Part shown: positions 35,401 to 46,709 of the stretch, in pieces | Layout of the letters: the number at the start of each line of letters is the position of its first letter | How positions within the stretch are numbered: position 1 is the stretch's first letter | Source of the DNA: Lunularia cruciata | Taxonomy: Eukaryota > Streptophyta > Marchantiopsida > Lunulariales > Lunulariaceae | Assembly (NCBI GenBank): GCA_948567375.1 | Contig: OX419757.1 | Coordinates: 9,128,974 to 9,192,973, forward strand | Direction: 5' to 3' | DNA length: 64,000 nt | The notes under the pieces: generated by a model | The model's database searches: none | What the model was told of the DNA's origin: nothing | Seen by the model: the letters and a program-made list of their open reading frames with translations, nothing else | Position numbers and translations under genes: made by a program

Positions 35401-37162
35401 TGTGGTGCCCACATTTTTATTTTTATTTTAAATTAAGGAGCAGAAGTGTATAGAGAAGTTGGATTGTGCCTGTATGGCCAAAGAAGGCAAAGAACAGAGT
35501 CTTCGGGATGAAACCCAAAGTAAAGTGACTTTGGGTCATAAGGCAAAGTACTCGGAAATGCCCTGTCAGCATACAACCCAAAGTAAATTGTCTTCATATT
35601 GGGGGGAGCTCAACCCGAGGTGAAGACAGTCTAACAACCTTTCCTCGGGGCAAGAAGTTCAAGAAGGGATCATTCAAAAACCGGCGGCCCATACACGCAA
35701 AGGTTAATTGATAGTGACAGGTGCATGCAAGAGGTGTGATTTCTCGGTAGAAACTCAAAGTGACAAAAGACAAAAAAGCGCAACTCTATAAAAATCAAAC
35801 TCACAACGAAGAAATGTCGGAGCAATTTTCCTTTGCCGTTGAGACGTCTTGCAGGTGATAGTGGGAAGGGAAATAGAGTTGGAATCATGGTAGTGCATAA
35901 GGGAGAAGTCGCGAGAGTGAAATTGAGAGATAGTGAGAAGGTAGAAGAGATAGGAGGAGGAAAGAAGAACTCTGAATTTGCAGTGAGAAATCATGCAATT
36001 TGGAGGTTAGATGTAATAGCTAGGATCAAAGTCTTGAGCCGACTTCGGATCACATTTCTGGCATAGAACTAGAATGTAAGCTTTCTAGGATTCATGACAG
36101 AAATCATCAAGAGCAAGTGTCTCAATGGACCCGAGGAAGAAGGGAAGAGAGGAAATCCGGCTTGCTAGACAAAGTCGGATTGGAGACTCATACTCGGGAA
36201 GGAAGCAGGCTTAGAGCAAGGGGCCACATTCTTGGGAAAGGGAGAGATAGCTCAAGAGATCCAGGAGGTGAGAGATGCCTTCTTGTCAAAGAGGACAAAG
36301 AATGGGTATAAGTTGAGAGCTACAAAGACCCGGTGAAGAGAGGAATCGTGAGTGTGCTGATGGCTATCCTGAAGCCGGAGAGAACCACCTATGTGATGAA
36401 ACACCAAGAGGTGTTCTTTCACAAGTTATTCATAGGAGAACCAATCAATTGGGCGAGGTGTTTCCACGGGAGAACGAGGCAGATGGTGTGGAATTTGTGG
36501 GATAAGTTGCCTCCACACTACATTGTGCCGTTTGCAACACATTTCTACCTTAGGCTCAATTTGCTAAACTTGGCGGAGCAAAATTGGATGGTGTTGCACT
36601 TCCATCCTAATTTGCGAAAGGAGGTCAACGTCAAGGAGCAGCAATACATCTTGCAGATCAAGAGCACCGACGACTACTACACGAAGACAGGGGAGAACGT
36701 GGAGGTTGCAGTAAGTACCCCGAATATGAAGAAGAGAAGTTGGCAGGGCAAAGCGGACGACATGAAGAAACCTCAAAAGATCAGGAGAGGCAACCTGAGG
36801 CGAGGTATGGTGGTAATCGAGTCAAAGGATGAAGACTCAGAAGGAGATGCTGAGCTAAAAAATGAAGACTTGGAACATGAGGAGGAGCCTGAGCTAACAC
36901 TGGAGAGTGGAGATACAAGTAGCAATAGTGATGAAGGGGGAGAAATGACATCGGCGCCAGCGGCTGAAGAATACGAAGAAGAAGTGCAAGCAGAGATGGA
37001 AGCCGAAGACAATACACAGTTGGAAGACGAAGTAATTGTGCAACCAAGAAGAACTGAAATTGTTACTTTGCTTCGTATTTGACCAATTCTGACTTGTATC
37101 TTTGCGGGAACGAACTTTACTTACCCGATTACCGCAAAAGTGATATTCGTCGGGTTGTCACA
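35401..37162 (+). repeat. 3' LTR of element B (shorter form, 1.76 kb)
   Basis: Starts TGTGGTGCCCACATTTTTA and ends CGGGTTGTCACA. It carries the first TATA box (about 35787) and the N-terminal and middle parts of the LTR ORF (about 35815-37038), then the terminal part. It retains less of the ORF than the 5' LTR. Confidence 0.88.
35815..37038 (+). pseudogene. LTR-resident ORF, copy in B 3' LTR
   Basis: Same N-terminal, globular, basic and acidic segments as at 25201 (for example HAIWRLDVIARIKVL near 35990-36035, TRQMVWNLWDKLPPHYIV near 36475-36525, DTSSNSDEGGEMTSAP near 36910-36960). The coiled-coil part is not retained. Broken, with a few breaks. Confidence 0.75.
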
Positions 37163-37478
37163 TAATAACTATACATATAAAAACTATAAGAATTTTGTAC
37201 AAGTATCCAAGAAGTTTCTTGGAGAGAAGCTTCTAGATCACAAAGGATTGAGTAGTTTGTACATTAAATAAATCTCTAATTTAGTTTTTACTCCAAGAAA
37301 GGCAACTTCTTGATACTCTAGAAGGAAATTATTTTGGAAGCTTGCTTTGGAGTCTTGTATTTAGTTTTTACCTATAGATAGTAAATTCCAAGTTTAGCCA
37401 AGCATTCAAATTTTCCCTTAGTTGATAGGCTTTTAGTTTGATCTTCCATACTCGTATTTCTCTTGTTGGTCTATTACA
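37163..37478 (+). repeat. Probable 3' LTR of the plus-strand chromovirus
   Basis: Follows element B and contains AAGTTTCTTGGAGAGAAGCTTC-type words typical of the chromovirus LTRs at 1001 and 55364. It ends TTGTTGGTCTATTACA, like GGTCTTTTACA in those copies. A purine-rich tract (AAAGGAGGTTAGAATA) precedes element B at 24771-24786. This suggests that B inserted at, or a few bases from, the start of this LTR. Confidence 0.5.
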
Positions 37479-39335
37479 CCTTCAAAGATCTTGCCTTTAT
37501 GCACTTGATCAAGTAATTCATGGTTATCACAATGTAGAAATTATTATTCCATAGGGTCTTGTTCAAGGAACTTAAAAAGTAAATACCCTACTTCTTAAAT
37601 AATCCTAGCACAAGTACTCTTCATGCTGGAATAATGATACTGATTTCTTTGCAAAGGCCTATCAAACATCAAAGCCTTATAAAAGTTTAGGTAATCTTCT
37701 AAAATACCCCTCAAATGATACTCTACACCTAAAAATCTTGATAGTCATGTTTCTTGCAAAGTGACCTCTATATATTGGGTCATCATTAAACTCCACTACA
37801 AGCTTAATTATGTCCTTTTTTCTGATTACCCTTTGGAATAACCCATTACTACCTTTGTGAAATAAGATTTTCTTTGCAATATGTGGTATATACAACTTTG
37901 TGCTAAAGCAGTCCTCTTCCTTGTTCACATCACTTTTGGAAATCTTCCTTTTGAGAAAAAGCCTCAAATCTTCTATTACTACTTAATAATCTACTCCAAG
38001 TTAGATGTTTATAGATCCTCATCAAGGAATATATCAAAGATAGGTTTTTTTTCATCATAAGCTTGATGTAGCATATCTACATTGGTATGTTTCTTACTTA
38101 GTCAATCAAAAATTATGTTGTCATACTTTAACAAGAGGACCTTTCACCAAGAAATCATCTCTTTAGTATTTGGATATAATTCAAAGCCTTATGATCCATG
38201 AAAATCATAAACTGGTCTCCCTCAAGTAGTATCTAAACTTTCTCTAGAGCCAAGGTCATTACTTATAAATAGTGATCTTTGCCTAAGTAGTGATCTCTAT
38301 TTATAAAAGAGTAATTCTTCTTTGCTAGTAAGAGATGGTTCTCGAAGAAGAAACCATCTACCTACTAGCATAAGCAATAAGATTTTCATCCATTTCATCA
38401 TCAATCTGGCTGAGAAATGCATTCAACATAGATTATTTCTATGTTGAATGCATTTGTATAAATAATTTGAATGCAGTTTTATAAATGAAGTTTGATCTTC
38501 CAATCAAGCTTAGCTAAAATAAGCATAGCAATAGAATTCTTCTTCAACTTCTCACAAGCTACTCAAGTTGCCTTATATCTAAAGACAAGTACAAATTTAA
38601 TCCTTGTCTCATTTGAGCATGTTAAGTGAAGTCAAGTAAATTGAAAGCATGAGCTATATATGAGAAAGAGTGAATAAACCTCCAATCATATCATAGCATA
38701 ATTAAAAAAGGATTTTAGCTTTGACAAGTTGGATCAACAACTACATCCTCTTTAGACATTATGTGTCAAAAGAAAAGATCTTATATGCACCTAAATACAA
38801 ACTTCTCTTGTTTAATGAAGCATTAGCTTCACTAATCTTTATAATACTTTGATTAGGTGATCAAAGTCTTTCTCTTTGCTCCCATTAAAAGAAAAATCAT
38901 CAATCAAAAAAATTCCAATGAATGCTTAAATTTTTTTAATCATAAACCTTTGAAAATTTTCTAGAGCAATTATAGCAACAAAAGAGCATTACCCAAAATG
39001 AAAATACACCCCAAGGTGTAGTGAAGATTGTTAAGTGTTGGTGTAGTGCTACTCTTACAATAACTATAATCAACTCCAAAGCTATACCATTTATGGCTTT
39101 CAATCTCCTCCAAGATCTTATCAATGAAGAGTAGAGGATAATAATACTTCTTGGTTGGTACATTGAGCTTCTTATAGTCAACATGCATACTCAACTTCCC
39201 TTTCTTCTTCTTCATTATTACAATGAGAGAAAATTATGGTAAATTCTCCACCCCATACATGAAGTCTACCTCCTTAATCTTCTATGTCTCTTCCTTAAAA
39301 GCTATTGTTATTGGTGGGTTGATCCTCTTTTTTGT
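37479..39335 (-). pseudogene. Family-3 gypsy body: integrase start, RNase H and RT
   Basis: Minus strand: an integrase N-terminal block near 37720-37870 (KKILFHKGSNGLFQRVI, YRGHFARN), matching 20280-20415, and RT near 38936-39215 (LSMHVDYKKLNVPTKKYYYP; IDKILEEIESHKWYSFG), matching 18960-19090. The linker just before RT at 39215-39330 matches 18840-18960. Element D interrupts the body; the upstream part continues at 47156. Broken, with many breaks. Confidence 0.7.
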
Positions 39336-39437
39336 TGTGTGTATATACATTGCTACACAACATACATTGCTATCAACATCATACACAATAGAAGCACAAC
39401 TCACACATAAGTCATACATAAACTCTAAAATGCCACA
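39336..39437. repeat. ~100-bp block duplicated on both sides of the element D 3' LTR
   Basis: TGTATATACAT, GCTACACAACATACAT, CATACACAATAGAAGCACAA and CTCACACATAAGTCATA occur here and again, in the same order and orientation, at 39890-39992. The 5' LTR at 46710 has no such block beside it. Either the LTR is really longer and one copy is left from a tandem arrangement, or this is a local duplication. Confidence 0.7.
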
Positions 39438-39883
39438 ATAATCGGATTGTGTACAACTCAAATCAATCAAACTCAGATCAATACTTGATCTGATCCTCAA
39501 CAACTTGCCAACAAAAGGGCACTGATTACAGTCAAGCCACACCTACTCTAGCTAAGAGACTCCAAGTGACACTCACCGGCTTTCTGTCCACTCTAGCCAG
39601 GAACTCGAAGGATCAACATCAGAGAAGTGAACTCTTTAGAGCTGCACTTCTAGGGTATACCCCTGATTTTGACCTAGGTCTCATCCCAACAATCCCGCTG
39701 ATGGCACACCTGATGGTGCAGATGGTGCAAGTGACTGTGGGTCCCACCATGAAGTCAGTACCCTAAACTTGAAATCTGACCATCTGAAAATAGTTTATGA
39801 GTAACTGCCAAAATGCCTCTAACTACTATCACTAGAACTCTAATGTCCGAGCATCTAGATGCGACACTACAAATGGCGTGACA
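39438..39883 (-). repeat. 3' LTR of element D
   Basis: About 446 bp; the minus strand starts TGTCACGCCATTTGTAG. It is aligned by eye along its whole length with 46710-47155 (shared CACTCTAGCCAGGAACTC, TTTTGACCTAGGTCTCATCC, AATGCCTCTAACTAC). A block of about 100 bp stands on both sides of it (39336-39437 and 39890-39992). Confidence 0.85.
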
Positions 39884-40165
39884 GTTGTCATGTGTATATA
39901 CATCGCTACACAACATACATCATTGTCAACATCATACACAATAGAAGCACAACTCACACATAAGTCATATGTAAACTCTAAAGTGCCACAATCGCCCTCC
40001 TAGCTGGCGGTTAGGTCCCTCTAACTCTAGATAGCCATCTACGTCAAGTATATGGTATACCCTATGATGGGCAAAGATCAGGAGGCCGGGTGCTATGGAG
40101 CCCCATTGTTAGTCGCATGTTTGCAATCTATACCATATAAAGAATGAACTAGCTATAGGTCACGT

Positions 40166-40300
40166 ACATCTAAGACATAACCACTGTCCGTGAGGAACCA
40201 CCATGAGGGGAGGAGTCATACATGCCATATGCCATCCTCTTGAATAGCTATCACACACTAACATAGTAGTAGCTCTACCAGAAGAGCCACATAATATACA
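40166..40300 (-). pseudogene. PHD-finger domain of element D
   Basis: The minus strand reads CILCGSS, then MLVCDSYSRGWHMACM, then TPPLMVVPHGQWLCLRC. The spacing, the GWH…C pair, the TPPL…VP.G.W.C..C tail and the CD motif are those of a C4HC3 PHD finger. PHD fingers commonly read histone H3 tails, especially lysine-4 methylation state. It lies downstream of integrase, the position where chromoviruses keep a chromodomain, so a targeting role is a reasonable inference. The upstream segment to 40492 is basic and unassigned. Broken relic. Confidence 0.7.
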
Positions 40301-40678
40301 CCTCAAGCTTGCACATACAAGTGCCAAGCTTGGGTCCATAGTATCATCAATGTTTGGGAGGTGGCATGGTGCACAATTGCGCACGTGATCCTTCCAAACA
40401 ACACCATCACGTCCTTCTAACACAAGGACTCCAAATAGCAAAACCTCACGCACTCTCAAGATCGTGCGGCCTGTTGAAACATCAAGTGTCATTGGTGTTG
40501 TCTACTATAGATATACATAGTCTCATTGATGAAATCAACGGATCGAGGGTCTATAACCTCGTCCTTGAATGGTAGTAGCATAGCGTAAAGTATCTCTATG
40601 TTGAGCAATTGCCAAGTTCTCAAAGGCCATTGGCATCACTCTCCAAAAGATCTTTGCCCGCCGAGAACATGCGCTCAT

Positions 40679-41310
40679 CTATACATCTGGGTCATCCAAG
40701 TCCAAGACTACAGTAGAATCTTGACGAATGGCTGTAGGTAAATTTGGATTTTGTCCATAGAGTAGAAAGTACGGAGAGAAGGATGCTAAGGAGGCTTGCT
40801 GGCTAAACCGATAGCCCATGGCCAACCAAGGTAATTGGAGATCCCAATCTCCCAAGTGGCTTCTTTGCAAACATACTTTCACAATCCTCTCTTCATTGTC
40901 TGAACCACTCTCTCCGCTAAGCAATCTGCCTTAGGGTGATCTTGGGAGGTAGTACGGTGATCAATCAAAGCCTTGTCACACAAGACTTGAAACTCCCCAA
41001 GAACTTTGTACCCTGATCAGTCAAAACCTCAACTGGTGCACTAAAATGACTAAGAACTTGATCCTAGAACGAGTAAGCTGTCCCTTCACTAGACTTGTCA
41101 AGAAGTGCCATTAACTCAATCCACTTGGAGAAGTGCTCCACCATCACCAAAACATACCAATAATGTCTCACAATCAGCGGTAAAGGTCCAGCAAAGTCCA
41201 AAGTCCAACGGTAATCCAACCCCATAATAGGTAATGGGTGTAACTATGGTGTAGGAGCATTGAATGATGCTCTAACTTGGTCACAAACCACACATTTGGC
41301 AACAAATTGA
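40679..41310 (-). pseudogene. Element D integrase
   Basis: Minus strand: the end of the zinc-binding segment CVVCDQVRASFNAP near 41255-41305, core start LDFAGPLPLI near 41180-41210, YWYVLVMVEHFSKWIELMA near 41105-41165, and the late core block near 40700-40860 (LPWLAMGYRFSQQASLASFS; YFLLYGQNPNLP). This is gypsy integrase. Broken, with several breaks. Confidence 0.8.
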
Positions 41311-41882
41311 TGTACCTTGGTTTGCATACCGTGCCACCAATAATGACTCTGGAGTAAGCTGTATGTACACTTTACTCCAAAATGTCCTAGCTCCTCATGA
41401 GCATGACAGACCAACTATGGTCTCTGAGATGGAAGTGGTACTACTTGCACTCTACCATCCTCCCATACATGCACAAGGTGTCTGCCCTCCAATCTGAACC
41501 ATCTGGCTTGCTAAAGAACACTGTCTCTCTCCTTGGCCCCAATTGTGCCACCCACAACACCAGTGCAAAGATAGTCTATCACTAAGACATCATCATGAAT
41601 GTCTTGCTGAACTATACCAATACCTTCACTCTATGGATCTATGACTTCAATAACTCCTCCTATATGCACTAAGAGAGATACCACCAAAGCCTCTGAAAAT
41701 ATACATAGAAAGGCAGATGCATGCCAACTTGGCACCATCTCCTCATTTGTCTCACCATGCCAACATGCTCTAGTCTGATCCTACTGGCTGGGACATGGGT
41801 TTCTACACAACCCAGCTGCATCATGGTTCACCACTCTAGGTCTATGAAAAACCGTGAAATCATACTCCTATAAAATCAGAGC

Positions 41883-42134
41883 TCATGGTGCAAGCTTCCT
41901 TAAAAGCTTGTTGGACTCCATCAACCACTTTAGCGGCTGATGATTAGTGATGAGAGTGAAGGGGTTACCAAATAGGTAACATCGCAAATGTGCTATTGCC
42001 CAAAGTGCTACGAAGCACTCTCCCTCATATGAACTATACTTTACCCAAACAAACAATTCAGGTCCATAGCCTGACCTAACACCTGATGCTTGGATGCCTC
42101 TGACACTATTGGAATAGCGGTAATACCGGTGCAA
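41883..42134 (-). pseudogene. Element D RNase H
   Basis: YSSYEGECFVALWAIAHLRC followed by NPFTLITNHQPLKWLMES near 41900-42040 on the minus strand, the usual gypsy RNase H C-terminal half. It stands between the methyltransferase and integrase. Confidence 0.8.
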
Positions 42135-42333
42135 AAACCTATCACCTGCTCTCTCTCATCAGATTGGGCTTCACCAACTGCAATAATTGTGAGTCCCAAA
42201 CAAGTCCAAGTCCTCCCTCTTGAAAAGCATGAGACCTTGGGAAACTCATGAGTGTGGGAAATGTAGCTCTAGGCTGTCCTACTAGGTTCACCACTGCCAT
42301 AGGTGACCTATCAGCCACTACTACTATTTGAGA

Positions 42334-43000
42334 CTAACGCCCAACATCCAAGATATCATCAACAAGGATGTCGTCAAGTCGTTGAATCCCATCATAAGCA
42401 CGTTGTAAAACCTCTCTGAGTAAGAGGTTTGTCCACCAAAGACAAAGATGATGAGCCCGTGATCTCACTCTGAGTGCATCTAACAATACAGCAAGTCCCA
42501 TCCAAGAATGGACCTTATGTATACTTGCTACCACTCTAGTGCAAGAATCACCCATCAAAGGAACGTTCTCCAAAAGGTAAGTTGGAGAAATGGATTGATG
42601 AACATGGAGATGTCGTACTATTGGTAACATCTCCCAAAACATACCAAAACAAGGATCATGAAGACCCAAACCTCTACTAGCATGTGTATGTCCCTTACAT
42701 GGCCATCCCAAAATCACCAAGTAAATAGACCCATGTCTCTCCAAATCATGCACCCTTAATAAGGAAATGTCCGCTGGTAGGACCTTTTGGTAACCTTTGA
42801 TTGCTAACATCGGTAATAACTCCGGATATTGATAGGCCAAGTGTGCCGCATGATGTAAAGAGACTCACCTAGCAGTCTCATCTCTCTCTACATACAAGTA
42901 CCTTTGTACTCGTATATCTGCCTGTAATACCGTAGCTAGTCCGGTGCTAATCCCACCGAACCACTCTAATCGACATATCCCCTCTATTGGATACTGCCAA
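42334..43000 (-). pseudogene. Cytosine-5 DNA methyltransferase domain of element D
   Basis: Conserved C5-methyltransferase motifs appear in canonical order on the minus strand: motif I EWFGGISTGL (FGGISTG at 42940-42960) followed by IRVQRYLYVERDE; motif IV GWPCKGHTHA (42691-42708) with the catalytic-type cysteine, then GLGLHD…MFWEML; motif VI LLENVP (ENV at 42562-42570); motif VIII RVRSRAH (42451-42471) followed by LWWTNL. The pattern FxGI(S/A)TG … G.PC … ENV … SRAHR resembles DNMT3/DRM-type de novo enzymes more than maintenance ones. No target-recognition extension or separate reader is recognised beside it. The domain lies between protease and RNase H in the same strand sense, as an integral part of the polyprotein. 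The copy is a relic. Confidence 0.85.
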
Positions 43001-43336
43001 GCAATGAGTGTGGTATCTAGAGGTGTCAAAGTAATCAACTGTGGAGGCTCATCCTCACATTCATCTCTTGATAGCACAAAGGCTCCACTCCAAGCCTGTT
43101 GCACCAACTAATCTGCATGCTACTCCAATGCCTCCTCAGAACTCCACAATGGAACATCCAAGGTAGATGGAACAATCCCACTCATACTCCAAATCCGAGT
43201 GATCCACTCTGGTACTAGAGTATCCTTTGTATGGGCGTTCTCTTCCAACAAGTCACCAGGCCAAGTAACTGCACCACTAAAAGCTAAAATTGATGTTGCC
43301 ATGGTCTCGGACTGTAGTGAGCCAAGACTGCCACTA

Positions 43337-43912
43337 CTAGTGTATTGGTAGGTGACATACTTGTTCCTCACCAAACTGCCAACTAGGTCTATAGGAGGTT
43401 GTCTCCTCCCAATAGTCAATGCTGAAACCCATGGGGTATAACATTGCTCCCCCAACTAGCACATCATATGACTCAACTATTGTTGCAATAGCCTGAGCTC
43501 TCACCACCAAGCTATCAGTCGGATGACCAGGGTGAACTTGGACAACATTCTCCCCACGTGTGATGTACTGTGTCAAACCACCACCTAGAGATGTCTGGAT
43601 CTGAAATGGACACCTCTCCACATCGATCTTCCGTAACTCCACACCAATAACTACAACCTTCCCCAACATAAGGGGTTGTGCACTAGAGTCTAACAAGACT
43701 CTCTGTGGTGTACAGACCTTCCTTGAAGGTCCTACCAAACAGAAAATCCCCCTCTGGTTATCCAATAGGACAACACTAGGTGTGAACCATTCTCTCTCAA
43801 AGGCCAGTCTAGCTAGCAACTCCTCCAATCTAGCCACTGTTGATTGCCACAAACCACTAGTCGCTGAACGGATGCCATGCTCCTCAACCAAGTTAGCTCC
43901 ACTATCAACCAC
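43337..43912 (-). pseudogene. Element D protease region
   Basis: VDSGANLVEEHG at the upstream end, a leucine-rich helical segment (ARLEELLARLAFEREW), then the retropepsin-like active-site block RVLLDSSAQPLMLGK near 43660-43705 and FQIQTSLGGG near 43570-43600. The upstream half is echoed by the plus-strand fragment at 48140-48420. Confidence 0.75.
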
Positions 43913-43968
43913 ATCTACTCTATAGTAGGAACCGCATCATCTTTACTCTCACAAAGCGTGACAGCCAA

Positions 43969-46000
43969 CTAGAACACCGAGGTTGGGTCAACTCCCAATG
44001 TAAAAATGTGATAGGCTAAAAACAAAGGGCACCGCATAATCAGCTGAGCCGCCTCCAACATTGTGCTAGACTTAGTCTGTGTAGTAGCATGTAGCTGACT
44101 AGCAGGTAGTCCATCATGCACTCCACCTCCACCTACCACACCTGCACTAGGACGTCTAGGAACCATGGATGTTGTCTGCAATCCCTCAGATAGCGAGAAA
44201 GACTGGGGAAGTTTGACCTATCTCCCAACCTCTCCTCTCTATGGGTCCAACTCTATTGATGCTCCTCTAGGCTCTAGAACACGTACTACACTCCTAGTCA
44301 CTGCTTCAGATACATCCACCTGTATTGCTCTACACATGAAGTCCAAAGCATCTCTATCACAAGCATATGAGATGGAAGCCTCAGCACCCAAATCTGATCT
44401 CCTCTAAGCAATGGCTATACTAGCCAATCTCTGCTCCAACTACTCAATCCAACTAGCCATAGTTTTATCAGAAGTAAGGGCAAGTACTGCACCCCTACTA
44501 GGTGTAAATCTTGTACCCACCACCTCATCCTCCATGAACCAAAGCTCCTCTACCACCCTACTCTGTGTTGGCTATGATGCACCCGAGGTATCAAGTCCAC
44601 TTCCTTGAGTACACTCTCTCCAATGGTGAGGTCCACCACAAGTCCAACAAGCAACACCACTACTCATTGGCTGTTGCTGACCCAAAAATGAAGGCAAGGG
44701 TCTAACTCTAGTAGGCCCTCCACTCGCTCCATAGGATCTAGGCTGTCCACCTTGTCCTCAAAAACCAATTGCGCGTGGTGCACTCTGCTACACTCTAGAA
44801 GAAGTAACAATTGTGGATGAGGTCTTCCTACCAAATCTAGATGTCACCACTCTCTCCTCCACCATGTTGAGCTCAATATGCTTAGCCAAACCAAAGACCA
44901 CTGCCAAAGTAGGCAAAGTAGCATGTAACAATGTAACATCACGAACTCTATGTCACAACTCCCTATCCAATATACCATACCAAAACTGGACTGCCTGGGC
45001 CTCAATAACTCCTTGAGTGAAACTGATCAGCCGTCTCATGCAAGTGTATGCCTCGCGTAGGCTCTCTCCAACCTTCCGTTGGAACTCCTACAAGCTCCTT
45101 AGCTTTTCAGTCCGCACTCCATGGTAGTTATGCCTCAAACATTGGAAGAACTCCACCATTGGGTTAAACCCCGATACCACACCACCTCCTGTAGTGGTAC
45201 CTCCACTTGTGGTAACATTATCTCCAACTAGTACACCTCCACTAGCTCCACCAACACTATTGAAGCTAAAACTCGTAGGTGCAACTGATCTACTCTTGGC
45301 CACTAAATCTGAAGTGACAGAGACATAGTTTGGACACCAATACTATCTCCATAACTCAATCTCCTCCAAATGAGCTCTCTTGAACTCATGGTAGTCATCC
45401 ATTGGTGGACCCTCCAAATGCTTAAACACCCCCTTCCATGCCATAAAGGGTGTGAACAAAGTTGGGTTCCGCATCTACTACAAATCACACCAACTATCAA
45501 ACTCTTGGATGAAGTTATCCAACTCAATAGTACTCACTGTACCATTGTAACGCCTAGGGCCTTTGGAGGCCCATAAATCTTGTCCATGTCCCACAACAAC
45601 GGTGCAGACACAACAAGTGCAGTCTTAATTGGATAAACTCTTGTGTTGAACTCCAACTTAGAGTCAATCTCCTCCCTCACTAGGACCTCAAATACAGGCT
45701 GATATCAAGCGCCACTCCGAGTAAACCCACTATGTACTACAAGGCTAACTCCTCTAGAATCCCCAAAGAACTCCATTGTGATAAAGTAACCGCAACTGCA
45801 ATAGCAAGTACCCCACCAAGTGCCAACACTAATCGAGCACCACCAAGTGCCAACACCAACTAAGCACCACCAAGTGCCAACACCAACCAAGCACCACCAA
45901 GTGCCAAAACTAACAGAACATTATCCACTAATGTAACTCTAACCGAGACAACTACACTAGAGGCAAGGGCGACATGTAACCTACCATCATAACATGGATT
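43969..46000 (-). pseudogene. Element D gag region
   Basis: The minus strand has a CCHC-like knuckle CWTCGGPHHWREC near 44610-44660, a proline/arginine/glycine-rich stretch next to it (44690-44780), and a capsid-like segment near 45000-45130 (NPMVEFFQCLRHNYHGV near 45110-45180). A 27-bp tandem repeat lies near its start. The assignment rests on the knuckle and on position between the 5' LTR and protease. Broken, with many breaks. Confidence 0.6.
45811..45916. repeat. 27-bp tandem repeat, about 4 units
   Basis: Four units of CACCACCAAGTGCCAACA plus a variable end at 45811, 45838, 45865 and 45892. It lies in the 5' gag region of element D; in one minus-strand frame it codes for a VGVGTWWC-like repeat. 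Confidence 0.9.
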
Positions 46001-46709
46001 CTCATGGTCTGTAGGTCATCATCACTTATTGCCTCACTAGAGAGAAACAAAGATAATCTGACTGGTCATCACTCCAGCCTCACTATCAAGAGCACACTAG
46101 AGCACCAACGTTCAAAATTCAAGGCACCTCACACAAATACGATGCACAAACATGAAGCAAAGAATGGAGGGGGTCCAATCACAAGAGTGCTAAACAACAG
46201 CACTCCATCTCATAAATCAACACAAGACTTACTATGCCACCATTTGACATTTGATATAATTGGAGTACCTATCTACTTCCTGAGCTACGAGGATCATCGA
46301 GGATCGGATTCAAGTTCTTATCACCAAAATCTGACATAAATCTGACATAAAATCTGACATAAATCCCTGAAAATAGCTGAGCACTAAATCCTCAACTAAC
46401 TCTTCACTTGAGCCAAATTGGAAAAATGAGTTTTGTCCAATCTTCAATTTGTGAGGATCTGCTCCCAATTCCACCTTCAATTTTAGGTTCTAAGCTCAAC
46501 TCATAACAAATTGGTCCTAAGCTCAAAATCACAACTACCGCTTGAAAATTGCTTCTTCCTTGGCTCCAAATTTTGCCAGCGCTTCTGCATACACACTCTC
46601 TCAAGGAAATCTGAACTACTCGGTCGAGACACCACGATCCACTGAGCTTGGAGACACCACCAACACTCGTAGTTCTTGCACTTAATTTCCCCTTGACTCA
46701 CTTCTCTGA
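46001..46709 (-). other. Element D 5' untranslated region
   Basis: Sequence between the 5' LTR and gag with no domain. On the minus strand the first bases after the LTR read TCAGAGAAGTGAG after TGATTACA, loosely like an initiator-Met-type primer site (…ATCAGAG…), but the match is too short to be sure. Confidence 0.35.

Larger units (their letters stand above)
24787..37162 (+). mobile_element. Element B: Athila/OTA-like gypsy with ORF-bearing LTRs
   Basis: The most complete retrotransposon here: 5' LTR 24787-28568, tRNA-Asp primer site 28576-28593, gag from 28657, protease, RT, RNase H, integrase to about 35385, polypurine tract, and 3' LTR 35401-37162. Its flanks read GAATA and TAATA, a likely 5-bp duplication with one change. 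It carries a family-3 solo LTR (29446-30135). The two LTRs differ by very roughly 8% over the first 300 bp, mostly C/T and G/A changes. That implies an old insertion, plausibly tens of millions of years at slow tree-like rates. Broken, with many breaks. Confidence 0.9.

Noticed and set aside
36564-37047. Minus-strand open frames opposite the B 3' LTR ORF
   Set aside because: Antisense shadows of the acidic and basic segments on the plus strand.
43969-44181. Possible separate small gene ahead of the protease in element D
   Set aside because: It sits in line with gag on the same strand and aligns with the D-family fragment at 48140, so it is part of the polyprotein region.
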